A model generated the notes under the pieces. That model had not been told where the DNA came from, made no database searches, and worked only from the letters and a program-made list of their open reading frames with translations. Below, one piece after another: positions 31,677 through 42,880 of a stretch of DNA of 64,000 nt (position 1 is its first letter; the number at the start of each line of letters is the position of its first letter). The translations under genes and the position numbers were made by a program. The stretch is from Myxocyprinus asiaticus (taxonomy: Eukaryota > Chordata > Actinopteri > Cypriniformes > Catostomidae), in NCBI RefSeq assembly GCF_019703515.2, contig NC_059356.1, positions 23,626,197 through 23,690,196 on the forward strand, given 5' to 3'.

Positions 31677-32065
31677 TTAAAGGTGCTGTAAGCGATTTTT
31701 TCATGGAAAAGTATGCAAAAATTGTTCATACTCCCTTAAAGATATTAATGACATAAGTGTCCTGAGATATCTCACTTGTCTCTGTGACAGCTGTAGACTT
31801 TGTAAACAGCAAACAAAAATGTGTCTGCATACCGCGTACATTGACACTATTCACCTGTCAATAATTTTGCTCGTTCTTGTTTGAAGGGGATCATTGTGGC
31901 TATGATTCATAATGCTTGTTAGTTGAGGGCACTATTGTGCCCCTGTTGAATTTGACAGCCACAGGAGCAAACAATGCTGCTCTTTGCTCGGTTTTGTTCT
32001 CACAACTATCTTTTGAGGGTGGGGTTTTGGAATGAGGGGCGTGGCTAATTCAACAGCTCCTTTAA
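31677..32065. mobile_element. MITE with TTAAAGG ends
   Basis: Left end TTAAAGGTGCTGTAAGCG and right end CAACAGCTCCTTTAA are inverted (TTAAAGGWGCTGT). The 389-bp interior is non-coding and looks like a common cyprinid repeat. TTAA at both tips may be the target sequence. Confidence 0.7.
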
Positions 32066-32249
32066 ATATCCCCCTACTTCGCATTGTGTTAGCCAAGGTG
32101 ATGGAGATGGTATGAGGAACTACTGCTCAAGGAAAAACTGGATTGTCCTCCTTTTGCTCCTTCTATCGGACAATGTGCACCCTAATCCAGGGCCATGGCC
32201 TGAGCAGACTCAATTGCAAACACCTGAGGAATTTAGATCTTAAAATGGC

Positions 32250-32435
32250 TTGCGTTTTCTACATCTAAATGCATGCAGCCTGATAAACAAAACTGATAAC
32301 TCAGACATTATTGTCCTTTCTGAGACTTGGCTGAATAAATCAATCACAGATGAAATGATAAATATAAAAGGATATAATGTCTACAGAACAGATCAAATAA
32401 AGAAAGGGGAAGGAATTGCAGTTTATGTGATAACT
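32250..32435 (+). pseudogene. LINE endonuclease, N-terminal part
   Basis: The frame reads RFLHLNACSLINK, then SDIIVLSETWLNKSI with the catalytic Glu of APE-type endonucleases in SETW, and IKGYNVYRTDQIKKGEGIAV. About 15 residues are missing between the first two blocks. It breaks off at the LTR insertion and resumes at 34609. Confidence 0.85.
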
Positions 32436-32540
32436 TGTAATGTATGCTGGCAATGACAGGCAGATGAAGACAATGAAGAGTAAGAACCCAAGTGCAGTTT
32501 ATTTACATAAGTGATAACCAAAAACTTGACATGGTTACAT
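32436..32540 (-). repeat. truncated 3' LTR
   Basis: It matches the start of the right-hand LTR (34122 onward) for about 90 bp, lacks a segment of about 50 bp, shares ACATGGTTACA and then runs into the GC-rich internal repeats. The outer part of the LTR has been lost by deletion. Confidence 0.7.
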
Positions 32541-32559
32541 GGCAGGACATGGAAACATG

Positions 32560-33240
32560 GTGAAACAAGGTGTGGGGCGTGGTCTGGTGAAAACATGGCG
32601 TGGAGTATGAGACCAGGGCGGAGCCCATGGTGGGTGGAGCCATGAGAGGCTCGAGGGGCGGAGCCATGGAGAACTGGATACCCAGAGAGTAGCCAAAGAC
32701 TCGAAGAGCTAGGGTGGAGCCGGAGGCAGGGAGGACCAAGGTGGCGCCGGAGGCTAGGTGGAGCAAGGCGGAGCAAGGCGGAGCAAGGCGGAGCTGGGGG
32801 ATCGGAAGACTGAAGCGGAGCCGGTAGGGCTGAGGACCAAGGCGGAGCCGTAGGGAAGGAGGTCCCCGGTGGAGCTGAAGGATCGGAGAGACGAGGCGTA
32901 GCCAGAGGATCAGAGAGTCAAGGTGGAGCCAGGTGACCGACAGACCAAGGAGGAGCTGGAGGAACAAGGGACCCCTGTAAAGCCGACAGGCTGAAAGACT
33001 GCGGTGAGCCTAGGGAATGTAGAGCCGAGGTGATGTCGAGGGATCGACAGGCCAAGGCGGAGTCCAGGGCTCGGAGGGACTAGGCAGAGTCGGAGGTTCA
33101 AATGTTCTCCATGTCTGGGATTTCTCAGAGGGCGATGATCGAGCCGGTGGCTTGGGGGGACCCGGCTGATCAGGAGAACTCAGGGTGGGCACAAGGGTGG
33201 GAACCAATTCCAACTCAAATAGCCCAGAGAGCAATGGCTT
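32560..33240 (-). repeat. GC-rich degenerate repeat region of the LTR element
   Basis: Variants of GGCGGAGCC and GGATCGGAGAG recur every 30-50 bp on the plus strand. The overlapping long frames here (for example the minus frames near 32503-32967 and 33010-33615) are repeat translations rich in Leu, Arg and Pro. This may be the 3' part of an expanded gag-like region. Confidence 0.55.
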
Positions 33241-33256
33241 TTGAATGGACGAGGCT

Positions 33257-34102
33257 TTACAGCGCTGGCTCTGGAACGGATGAGGCTTGCAACGCTGGTT
33301 CGTTGGCCGTGGCAGACGTGGGCATTGGCACGTTGACAGTGGCTGGCTTGGGCGTTGGCTTATTGACCAGAGGTGAGCCTGAGACATTGCATGGAGCAGA
33401 CTGAAGCTTGGCTGTGACATAGCATTGAGCAGTCTCAGGCATGGCTGTGACTTGGCATGGAGTAGATTGAGTCGTGGCTGTGGCATGGCATGGAGCAGGC
33501 TCAGGCGTGGCTGTGACATGGCATGGAGCAGGCTGAGGCATTGCTGTGACATGGCGTGGAGCAGGCTGAGGAGTTGCTGCGACATGGCATGGAGCAGGCT
33601 CAGGATCCGGGGCAAAAGATGGCGCTAACTCAGCAACCATGACAAGGAACTCTGGCTTGGCGGCCATAACGTGGGTCTCTGGCTTGGCGGCCATGACGTA
33701 AGACTCTGGCTTGGTGGCCATGACATGGGACTCTGGCTCGGCGGCCATGACGTGGGAATCTGGCTTGGCGGCCATGACGTGGGACTTTGGCTTGGCGGCC
33801 ATGACGTGGGAATCTGGCTTGGTGGCCATGACGTGGGACTCTGGCTTGGCGTCCACCTCCCCCATAGTGAACGATGAACCACAGATTAGTAGGGCAAGGT
33901 TGATATACTGAGCCAGGCTGTGGGTACTCTGACTGCCTGGCATCAGGGAAGAGATTGGCTTATTAAGTCCAAAGCGAAAACAGTCCTTGAGGGCAATCTC
34001 ATTAAAATTGACAAGGTAGCAAAGACCACAAAACTCTGTGACATAATCCTCCAGGGGACGATTCCCCTGGTGTAAACGAAGAAGCTGGATTGCTGGGTTC
34101 AT
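33257..34102 (-). CDS. gag-like protein with two peptide-repeat arrays
   Basis: The frame starts ATG 34102, 20 bp inside the LTR, with MNPAIQLLRLHQGNRPLEDY and then FRFGLNKPISSLMPG. This resembles the N-terminal part of retrotransposon Gag proteins, which package element RNA. From about residue 85 the sequence becomes repetitive: about eight 9-residue units of the form SHVMAAKPD (27-bp DNA units, 33650-33860), then about seven 11-residue units like PAPCHVTATPE (33-bp DNA units, about 33405-33615). A Pro/Thr/Ala-rich tail follows, to a stop at 33257. There is no zinc knuckle and no pol. The length is 281 residues. The open frame may persist because both repeat units are multiples of three. Confidence 0.7.
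   Translation of the reverse strand: MNPAIQLLRLHQGNRPLEDYVTEFCGLCYLVNFNEIALKDCFRFGLNKPISSLMPGSQSTHSLAQYINLALLICGSSFTMGEVDAKPESHVMATKPDSHVMAAKPKSHVMAAKPDSHVMAAEPESHVMATKPESYVMAAKPETHVMAAKPEFLVMVAELAPSFAPDPEPAPCHVAATPQPAPRHVTAMPQPAPCHVTATPEPAPCHATATTQSTPCQVTAMPETAQCYVTAKLQSAPCNVSGSPLVNKPTPKPATVNVPMPTSATANEPALQASSVPEPAL
33405..33615 (-). repeat. 33-bp minisatellite in the gag-like frame
   Basis: About seven units centred on GTGACATGGCATGGAGCAGG encode the PAPCHVTATPE-type array. The outer units are more diverged than the inner ones. Confidence 0.8.
33650..33860 (-). repeat. 27-bp minisatellite in the gag-like frame
   Basis: The plus-strand unit is GGCTTGGCGGCCATGACG plus nine more bases, repeated about eight times with few substitutions. 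It encodes the SHVMAAKPD array on the minus strand. Confidence 0.85.
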
Positions 34103-34121
34103 TTTGGTCAGTCAGGTATTC

Positions 34122-34607
34122 TGTAACGTATGCTGGCAATGACAGGCAGACGAAGACAATGAAGAGTAAGAACCCAAGTGCAGTTTATTTACATAAGAGA
34201 TAACCAAAAACGTGAATCCAAAACATAACAAACATAAACGAATTGACTTGACTTGACTAGACATGGTTACACAAAACAATGTTACATAAACAATACCTGA
34301 CAAGAGACAATGGCAAAAATGAGGGCTTAAATACACAGACATGGGTAACAAGACAACCAATGAACAGACAGAACTATAAACAAGATAACAAGACTATTAA
34401 ACTAAACCAATGACAAACTAGAACTGATAACGAGTTAACAAGACAATAAACCAATGAAAACAAGACACATGAACATGGAGGGAAACATGAAATCACATGA
34501 CCAGGGAACCACATGACATGAAACAGGAAGAGGAACTAAACTTTCAAAATAAAAGACATGAAAAACATAAACAAACACACACAACCCTCACAAAACTACT
34601 CTTGACA
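34122..34607 (-). repeat. complete LTR (5' LTR of the minus-strand element)
   Basis: Its ends are TGTAACGTATG on the left and ACTCTTGACA on the right, so it is TG...CA over 486 bp. It borders the gag-like ATG with only about 20 bp between. No typical primer-binding site was recognised in that short gap. Confidence 0.7.
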
Positions 34608-34608
34608 G

Positions 34609-34905
34609 TATGTGTATTACATCTCTCAGCAAACCGAAATTTTTTGAACTTTCAGTCATCAAGTTATCGGTTATAAAGGGACAAGATATTATTATATTTG
34701 GATGCTATCTTCTGCCCTCAGCGGCAGGTGAGGCATGCACCTTACTTGCTGATTATCTCCTTAAGTGGATTAAGTTTGAACTGGTCTTACTTGGACATTT
34801 GAACTGGGATTGGAACTCTCCTATATCTGACCCGTTTAAGAACATTTGTGATTCTCTCTGCCTAACGCAAGTGATAAACTCTTCTACAAGACTGAATAAA
34901 TAAAT
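34609..34905 (+). pseudogene. LINE endonuclease, C-terminal part
   Basis: After the LTR insertion the LINE resumes with SLSKPKFFELSVIKL, IIIFGCYLLPSA and LVLLGHLNWDWNSP, the last being a changed form of the GDLNWDW block that carries catalytic Asp and Asn residues (here His replaces Asp). The block PFKNICDSLCLTQVI then follows. One base of frame slip relative to the 5' part is needed. Confidence 0.85.
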
Positions 34906-34991
34906 CTACACTACTGGACATTATATTAACAAATGCACCTCATCATCTTTCGGCTATTGGAGTTTTCTGTAATTTTATAAGTGATCATTGT

Positions 34992-35678
34992 GTGATGGCC
35001 TGTGTGAGAAACTGTAAAAAGCCAAAATCAACCCCTCGATTCATATATAAGAGATATTTTAAGCATTTTAATGAACAAGCATTTTTGCATGATGTATATA
35101 ATAGTGATTTGGGCATTGTATCTAATATGGTTGATGTGGATACGGCATGGGATTATTTTAGAACACCGTTTCTAATGTTGTGTGATAAGCATGCACCATT
35201 TAGACATTTCCGGATAAGTGGAAAAGATAACCCCTGGTTTAATGATGAAATTGTGAAAAATATAAGAGGCAGGGATGCAGCTTGGGCTATAGCAAAAAGC
35301 ACAAATAATTTAGTGGACTGGACAATATATAGAACCTTAAGAAACAAATGTACTAAATTAGTAAATACTGTAAAATGTGGTTATTATCTTACTACGATAA
35401 ATGATAATTTAAATGATCCCACTAAATTCTGGAAATTAATCAACTCTTCCTCAGGAGTAATTAAATCAAAAAGTTATCCGGATTCACTAAAAATTAATAA
35501 TGCAGAAACTACGGACAAAGCCAGTATTGCTGATTTATTTAATAAATATTTTATCTCTGTAGGAACAGACGTAACTCCGAGTGATATACAGGCATCTAAT
35601 TCAGACAGAAATTCAGTTTTTACATTTAATAACGGTGACTTATTTGAGTGTACTGCTATATCGTCTTCAGATGTATGA
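34992..35678 (+). pseudogene. LINE linker region between endonuclease and RT
   Basis: The open frame of 228 codons includes YKRYFKHFNEQAFLHDVY, CDKHAPFRHFRI, NPWFNDEIVKNIRGRDAAW, LRNKCTKLVNTVK and NDPTKFWKLINSSSG. These are conserved phrases between EN and RT in fish APE-type LINEs. It ends at a TGA (35676-35678). The RT frame begins about 160 bp later after further frame breaks. Confidence 0.8.
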
Positions 35679-35837
35679 AAACCGCTATCTAACCTAGACT
35701 GCAATAAAAATCCGGGGTGTGATAAAATTGAGCCATATTTTCATAAATTAGCTGCAAACATCATCTCTGAGCCTATTGCTTCTATTTTTAATTTAAGTTT
35801 TATATCTAACACAATACCGAGTAACTGAAAATCAGCG

Positions 35838-36990
35838 ATGGTTCTACCTATATTAAAAAGTGGTGATCCTACTGACATGAATAATTACCATCCTATTTCT
35901 AGATTATCAATAATGGCTAAAATCTTTGAGGGTATTGTGCATGACCAACTAAAACATTTTTTATTAAGAACTAATCTTCTCTCTGAATGTCAATCAGGCT
36001 TTAGGTCTGGCCATAGCACTATTACGGCAGCAATGATGGTCACTAATGATATTTTGACCTCGCTGGATAGGAAACAGCATTGTGCTGCGGTATTTGTAGA
36101 TTTATGTAAAGCCTTTGATTCTGTTGATCACGATTTATTGCTACAAAAACTTCATAATATTGGTATATCAGTGAGAACAGTAACATGGTTTAGGAACTAC
36201 TTGTCAGGAAGGACACAGTGTGTCACAATAGGAGACCAAACATCCTCGTTACTTTCAGTTAATAGAGGGGTTCCTCAGGGATCAATTTTAGCTCCTATTT
36301 TATTTTCAATTTTTATAAATGATATAGCACATAAGGTAAATTCAGTTAAGATTCATCTGTATGCGGATGACAAGATTATATATGCAATGGCACCCTCTAT
36401 GAGTCATGCATTAGAATTATTACAAGAGGCATTTAAATCTTTACAACTTGCTCTTAATGAATTAAAATTAATCTTAAACTCAAGGAAAACAAAATCTATG
36501 CTTTTTAATCATTTGCGCTTGAACATGGATGATCACAATCTCCAAACAATAGATGGTAAAGATATTGATAGAGTTCCGTCTTATAAATATTTAGGTATAT
36601 GGATGGATGAAAAATTAACCTATAACATGCATATAGATAAAATATTAACAAAAATCAGACCCAAATTGGGATTTCTTTTTCGTCAGAAAAGATGTCTACC
36701 ATATATAGCTAGAAAAAAGAATTGTACAAAGTACCATAATGCCTATTCTAGACTATGGTGATATTATATATATATATACGCATGTAAGCCAGTCTTTATT
36801 ATGTAAATGTGATTCTGTTTATCATGCCTCGATTCGTTTTATAACAGATGCCAATTCTTATACCCATCATTGTACATTATATGCTTCATTGGGATGGTCA
36901 TCACTCTACCATAAATGGAAAACACATATGCTCATCTTTGTTGTTAAGGCATTATTAAGTAAATTGCCAAAGTATATTTGTAACTTATAA
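35838..36990 (+). pseudogene. LINE reverse transcriptase with intact catalytic boxes
   Basis: The frame 35838-36761 contains AAVFVDLCKAFDSVDHDLLL (motif A Asp), NRGVPQGSILAPILFSIFIN (motif B) and IHLYADDKIIY (motif C, YADD intact). YLGIWMDEKL in the thumb follows. The frame slips near 36740, and the product continues in another frame (36739-36990) as PILDYGDIIYI, then a decayed tail YHASIRFITDANSYTHH. The core enzyme looks well preserved, but the split ORF and the disrupted endonuclease make the element inactive. Confidence 0.9.
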
Positions 36991-37219
36991 TCATCACAGC
37001 CATAACACAAGATCAGTGGAAAGATTAAATGTATTAGTGCCGAGAGTACATACAGAAATTGGAAAAACCTTGTTTGCTTATTTTGTCCCATGGATTTTAT
37101 TGTAACTATGTATGTAAGCCGCTATCTTGACCAGGACTCCCTGGAAGAAGAGATCATGTATCTCAATGGGACCATCCTGGTTAAATAAAGGATAAATAAA
37201 AAAATAAAAATAAAAAAGT

Positions 37220-39480
37220 ACCGGTGGCCTGGCGACTGATATGGCCCACTGCCCCTTTTGTTTTTGTTTATTTATTTACTTATTCATTATTATTTAATAT
37301 TATTGCCACCCAAGTGATTTCTGAATTTCAAATATTAATCATGAATCAGCTCTTGACTAATCAGGGCCACCCCTATAATGGGTCATACCATTGTCATTGC
37401 CTGAGCGGTTCAAGTAAAGGCGCGGAAAACCCGCTCTTTCAAGGACGCACATTCATTCAGTGCACCGACAGAGCGCAGCTAACGAACCAGTAGGTGTCTA
37501 AATGCTTGTGCGCAGTTCAGTTGAATTATGAAGTTTACCCTCTTTAACTTAATGCTGTCAGTCCTAATGTATGAACCATGCTGTCTGCTGAAATAACGAA
37601 AAATAACCACAAAATTAACTGAAATGAAAGAACGCATTACCTGTCGATCAGATGTGCGGAAGTTGCATTTGTTACTATAGCAACAATAGGCTGGGTGTGT
37701 TTTCTCTCAGAATTATCATTGACCAGTAGAAAGAGAAAGAAAGAAACAAAACTGTAGCACTCTATTTGAAATGAAAATCAGATAAATGCTCTCACGCAGT
37801 TGCTTAATAATTAGTTATTTGCGCATTTCTCATTAAATATCACTAAAAATAGGAGTGAGCAGCAATAATTATGTTTGTTTAGTATAAGAATATCTCAGTG
37901 TAAACATACTGCCACGTCATATCTGTCTCGCCATCTCCCACAAGCCTATAGTCATGATTAACTGTACAATATCAATGGTTCCTGAGGTGAACACTGCCAA
38001 CGCAACAGGCGGCACAGCCAAGCATCTCAGCAGGCAAGATCCATGGCTCATCACCTATGCTCATAATTAATGATCCTGAAGGGAGTTTGAGGGTAAACAA
38101 CTTGTTTCTTGCTTGGTTAGTTCATAGTGACTGAAGCCCATCTTACATTTAACAGAGGAGAATTTTTCATCATACTACAAAAGGCAAGAATACAAACTAC
38201 AGAGACCAAGAGCCACCCTAAGTGGAAGAAACAGAAACCAAATGAGATAAGAACAGAAAATCCCAGAGGATTGTACGATGGTGGTGGAATGAGCTGACAC
38301 TTAATGAGGTCAGATTGGTGCAAATGTAATTTAAAAAAGAATATGATATCACTCAACCTTGTAAAACCCACAAGAGGAGATCAGACTTTTCCTACAGATG
38401 TGTTTACACGAAAATCGCAAACATTTGTTTCTTGCAGACACTTAATGAAAGAGAAGACCAAATAAAAAAAAAAAAAGAATTCGTCTCATTTTTCAAAAAC
38501 TGTCCTCGAGTGCTCTGTTTGCATAATGTTCATTCATATGCATGTGCCTAGTGAAATGTTTGCAGGCTTTGTCATTGAATTAATTTGGTCATGATAGAGC
38601 CGCTGTCTGGGTTTGCAAAGGAAGTTGCTGCACAGGAATGGGTAAGTGTGTCACTGCTATTGACAGACGGCTCAAAAAAAGATCTCACTATGGCTGCAGA
38701 ATCTGCAGTGACCCCTGCTTCGGCAAATTACACTGGAAAGCAGTTAATCAGGCTGGAAGACCAAATCTTTACAGCTTGGCACCTCTGAAGTGGCTACTCT
38801 CAATCAATCTAGAAGGAGCAACTGATGCCTCACTCCCATAGCCGAGTCTGATGAGATCAGGTCACATATTTCTTTCTGCAGTGTAGGCAAACACAGCATC
38901 CTCCACCAGTCATTATGGAAAGTAATTTTAGGCTGATATGGCTGTCGGAATAAGTTCCAAAATGTAATCTTAAATCATCGCATTACCGTGAGATGAAAGA
39001 GGGAGAGGGAGAATGTAAAAACGAATAAGGCACAGGTGTGGAGATGTCATATCTCCACAAAGGAAAAGAAAAAAATGGAATGCAGATAAGCAAGGATTTG
39101 AATAAATAGTCATGGCTGTTCAGTTGGTTTTACCTGTAAACAAATATTCAGATGGGATTGCTCTTTAGCTGCTGAATATTTCTCAATCTTTTCCTTTCTC
39201 ATACTGTAATAAACAGTCTGCTCTCTCCTGGGAGGTCATCCAACTCACTTCACAGTAAATTAGCATCTCCTTCCACCTGATGTGCATATCTTCATTCATA
39301 TCCCCTGAAAAAAGAGTGCCTTTTCTCTTGTTCACTTTCAGACAGAATTAAAGTGGTGTTAATATTTAAAATGCATCGGTTGTGGTGGCCCAGTTTCTGG
39401 ATAAAACAGCCTATGTGAGATTCAATTATTAGACTGATCTCACAAATAATCGGTAACAGGAAATCAAATGTTATGTCTGC
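37220..39480. other. no gene recognised
   Basis: Possible dispersed-repeat fragments lie at 37360-37500. An A-run is at 38463-38476. The frames at 38585-38841 are short, overlap each other and lack family similarity, so I do not call them. Confidence 0.35.
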
Positions 39481-39499
39481 CAAAATCGATGTACTGTAG

Positions 39500-39950
39500 A
39501 CTATGCTTTTTGAATGTGCCCCTTCCAGTGGCCGAAGCTGGAACTACAATTGTAACACATTGCGCAAGTGCAAGAACTACTTCTTTGAATGGATGTGACG
39601 TGCAAGGTACAGCATGTCTGATATTCGGCATGTCCGATTTTCAGCATCAGTTCAGTAGTAATTATACTAAAATTCTCCTAACTCAAACCCTACATATAAC
39701 AGTTCAGAGACCACAGCATTATTTCACTTACTACTTCGTAAAGGATGTGACGTGAAAAGTTCAGCACATCTGAATTTCGGAAACATTTGAGAAGTTATTA
39801 CATTACATATTCCCAACCCAAACCCTACAACTAACTATAAAAGTACTGAGATCAAAACAGCTTTCTTTCCCTTACCCCTTTTCAAATGTAGCATCTTGGA
39901 TGTGACCTAAGAGGCACAGCGTTGATAATTTGTAGGGCATTTACATTTGC
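39500..39950. repeat. tandem repeat, unit about 153 bp
   Basis: The word GGATGTGAC recurs at 39591, 39743 and 39898, spaced 152 and 155 bp. Matching surrounding text includes CAGCATGTCTGATATTCGG against CAGCACATCTGAATTTCGG, and AACCCTACATATAACAG against AACCCTACAACTAACTA. About two and a half diverged units are present. It is non-coding. Confidence 0.65.
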
Positions 39951-40150
39951 CGCATGTTGCCGCTAAGCTGAGAATTGATGCCAAGGATGGACGTAAGACT
40001 TTCACATGCCCACGACAAGCTATGGTCTTCATTAAATCAATAAAGTGAGAGGGTAACTCTGCCCGCACTGAATCAACAATATAGAATATACAGCGTACAT
40101 TTTGCTGATGTAGGCTGAGAGGGTTTGTTATTCGGTTGGTTGCCCACAGT

Positions 40151-40172
40151 GTCTCTCTCTCTCTCTCTCTCT
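40151..40172. repeat. (CT)n microsatellite
   Basis: About eleven CT units. Confidence 0.85.
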
Positions 40173-40560
40173 CACTTAATTTTTTTTTTCTCCCTTTATT
40201 GACTTATTGTTGAGTTGATTTGTTCCTTTTGGGGATTCGGTGCTGTTGTTGGGGCCTGTTTCATTGAAAACTTCTATGCGCAGTTAAACGGTATGATTTA
40301 TGTAAAAAAAAAAAAATTTAAAAAGAGGGGAGGAGAGGGAAGAAAAAAAACACTGAACTGAAGTAATCTTGTAGCAATAGTGTCGTGGAAAATCTCGTGA
40401 GCATGCATGGACCACCAGATTTCCGGGGGATGGACGCCAGTTGAGACTGTTATGTGCGAGGTTGAAGCACTTTTTTTTCTGTGGGTTATTAAGGATTTTA
40501 TGGTTACATCAATGTTGAATAGTGGTCTATATAATTTAGCCTTGGGTTCACAATTTTTAT

Positions 40561-41834
40561 TTGCATGTCAATATGTCACACTTTAATATAGGTAAAATGT
40601 TTCTCCCCAAGTGGAATGTTAATGGGCTGGGGCACCCTATAAAAAGAAGGAAGGTTGTATCTTTTCTTAAGCGTAAGAATTTTGATATAGTGTTCCTTCA
40701 TGAAACGCACCTTTTTTCACAGGAAGCTGAAAAACTTGGTAGTGCATGTGGTGGGCATGTGTTTTGTAGTGCTGGTTCAAGTAAGAGCAGGGGAGTCATC
40801 ACATTGATAAGTAAGCATTTACTATTTAAATGTCTCAAACAGATTAAAGATCATTTAGAAAGAGTCATTATTGTTTTGCCTGAAATACAGGGGCAAAATC
40901 TTATTTTGGCTAAGATTTATGCATCAAACACTGATGATCAGAACTTTTTTATAGATCTTGAGGGAAAGTTACAAGCAGCTGGGGTCCTCCATGATATGGT
41001 TTTAGGTGGAGACTATATATGGTCCTTGATCATAGTGATGCAAAATGTGTAGACCCTTTAGAAGAATGCTGACATTTCAGACAATGTGTAAAAATCTTGG
41101 TCTTACAGACATTTGGAGACTTCTGAATCCATCTTGGAGGGATTATACCTTCTTTTCATCTGTTTTCAAGATTTACTCTAGAATAGATTTTTTTTCAATT
41201 GGGAACATTTTAGTTTCAGATCATGCTTTGGTGTGTTTAGAGATGTTGCCGCATATAGAGAAATGAAAATCATATAGATGGCACTTTAATACATCCCTTC
41301 TACAAGACCCAGCATTTCAACAAATGTTAAAGAGAGAAGTTAATGTATATGTAGAAACAAATTGGTCCTCAGTGCCCTCTGTGGGTGTGGCTTGGGAGGC
41401 GCTTAAGGCAGTTCTTAGGGGGTGGATCATACAATATGCCTCACTCATTAAAAATATCAAAGCACAGGAATTCATGGATTTGGAAAAGAGTATTTAAAGT
41501 GCTGAAACAGAGCTGAAGTGCCGAATGTCATCCAATGGTCTTAGAAAGTTGACTCAGCTAAAATATAGGTACAATACTATTTTGTCAAGAAGGTAGAGTT
41601 TTGGTTATTCAGGGCAAGAGTCAGGAGACAAAGCAGGGAAACTTTTGCCAGATACATAAAACAGAGAGAGTTGTTTTCCATCATTCTTTCACTGAAGTCT
41701 TCTGGAGGCAATATAATTAATTCTGCCACAGATATTAACAAGACCTTTAAAGAATTCCATTTCAATCTTTATAGTTCCACATCTTCGTCTACTGATAAAG
41801 ATATTAGCAGCTTCGTTGAGCCATTAGAACTTCC
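40561..41834 (+). pseudogene. LINE endonuclease and following region
   Basis: The frame from 40561 reads KWNVNGLGHPIKRRKVVSFL, IVFLHETHLFSQEAEKL (catalytic Glu in HETH), GVITLISKH and MVLGGDY. This is an APE-type endonuclease that nicks target DNA. After a break at about 41050 it continues with NLGLTDIWRLLNPSWRDYTF, IYSRIDF and HALVCLEMLPHIEK, then, past a stop, LKYRYNTILS. About half of the domain's active-site blocks remain. The part between MVLGGDY and the next block is deleted. Confidence 0.85.
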
Positions 41835-42880
41835 TGTCATGAATCAAAGGCAGGACCCAAATGCAGAGTAAAACAAAAATGATTTATTAAAACAAAAACT
41901 ACACACAAACTACCCTGTATGGAAAAAACACAGTCCAGCGCAGGGAATCCACTGAAGCTGGGCTGGGGCAGACAAACTGAATCCAGGACCGACCAGAACC
42001 GACAAGAACAGAAGCAAAGTACAGACTGACATGAACAAGAAACAAGACATACTGGACACTGGACAGCACATACGAGGAGACTAAAATAGGGAGAGAAATC
42101 AACAGGTAAACAGGCGGGACAGGTGAGGCAAATGAACTAATAATAGGCAAACAAGGTGGGGTATGACGCAAGACTGAGAGACACGAGGCAAAACAGAAAC
42201 AAAACAAAACCACGTGCTCTCACAAGACACAGACACCCGAATGGCACGAGCGCTTATCGCCAAGACAATAAGGCAATATGCGCTCATGCCAACCAACAGA
42301 CAAGACGAGAGAATGCACGGCAACGCTAACAAAGAAATGCCATGCTTTCTCACACTAGACAAAGCCTGAGTGTAAATTGCGAAACAAAAACCACACGATG
42401 CACGCAACAGATGACAAAACAAGGCAGGACACCGGTGCTAGAGTTCGGCCACACACAAACCCGACACCTCAGACCGAAGTGACCAAACCTTAGCACAACA
42501 TGAAGACAGCTCACGACCCAGGCGTGCAGCGCAAAGCAAGCGCAACGTGCGTCCACGAGACAGACACAGATTATTGATGCAAGTGCATCCCGCCAAGGTG
42601 ACATAAGTGCAATGCATTCATGGCAATACAAGACAAGACATGGAACACGAGTGTCTGGATCCCGACACTGAAACCGAACCAGACAGGGAAGTCAGGATCC
42701 AGACACCCTGCTCCGGACATGACACACGAGACCGACCGAAAAGCGCATGGCAGGGAAACCACAACCGAAGCCGTGCGCTCACACAAAGACAGAAGACAAA
42801 ACACAAGACAGACACAGAAAAATGATGTCACGACCCTGTCAAACAAAAAGCCAGACTGACCAAGTGACAGGATTTTGAAG
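41835..42880 (-). mobile_element. solo LTR inserted in the LINE, with CTTCC duplication
   Basis: The insertion starts TGTCATGAATC and its LTR-like end is CCAAGTGACA at 42860-42869, followed by 11 extra bases (GGATTTTGAAG) before the LINE resumes. CTTCC stands at 41830-41834 and again at 42881-42885. The uninterrupted LINE copy on minus (about 23060) has CTTCC once, so the duplication is secure. On the minus strand a poly-A signal region (AATAAATCATT) lies near the end, so the LTR is oriented minus. Its composition (CA/GA-rich, CGCTC words) resembles the solo LTR at 14522-15192. Long frames in it are compositional. Confidence 0.85.

Larger units (their letters stand above)
32436..34607 (-). 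mobile_element. LTR retrotransposon, minus strand, internally reduced
   Basis: A complete LTR lies at 34122-34607 and a shortened one at 32436-32540. They share an identical-looking run of about 90 bp starting TGTAA(C/T)GTATGCTGGC. Between them the minus strand holds a gag-like frame and GC-rich repeats, with no protease, RT or integrase. The hexamer TATGTG occurs on both sides (32424-32429, 34609-34614) and may be the target duplication, leaving six extra bases on the left. It interrupts the LINE endonuclease and so is younger than that LINE. Confidence 0.8.
32110..37218 (+). mobile_element. APE-type LINE split by an LTR retrotransposon
   Basis: This is a long LINE copy with endonuclease (32250-32435 and 34609-34905), a linker region (34992-35678), a reverse transcriptase (35838-36770) and a 3' end (36739-37218). 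The 3' end includes the phrase TATCTCAATGGGACCATCC and a GGATAAATAAA-type tail, typical of LINEs that end in a short tandem repeat instead of plain poly-A. An LTR element sits in the endonuclease part (32436-34607). Deletions and frameshifts have inactivated it, but the RT core is open over 307 codons. Confidence 0.9.

Noticed and set aside
32423..33615. Several long minus-strand ORFs (117, 154, 201 codons) rich in Leu, Pro and Ser
   Set aside because: They are translations of degenerate GGCGGAGCC-type repeats or out-of-frame readings of the gag-like repeat arrays.
33650..33860. Possible CRISPR-like array of 27-bp units
   Set aside because: The units are contiguous with no unique spacers, lie in a gag-like coding frame and are in a eukaryotic retroelement.
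38585..38841. Two overlapping 67-codon plus-strand ORFs, one with Cys pairs (YGCRICSDPCFG)
   Set aside because: The Cys spacing looks zinc-finger-like but there is only one partial motif, no splice signals and no family match.
42099..42859. Overlapping ORFs on both strands around 42.1-42.9 kb
   Set aside because: All are within the solo LTR insertion and have no start context or motif; both strands are open because of CA/GA-rich composition.
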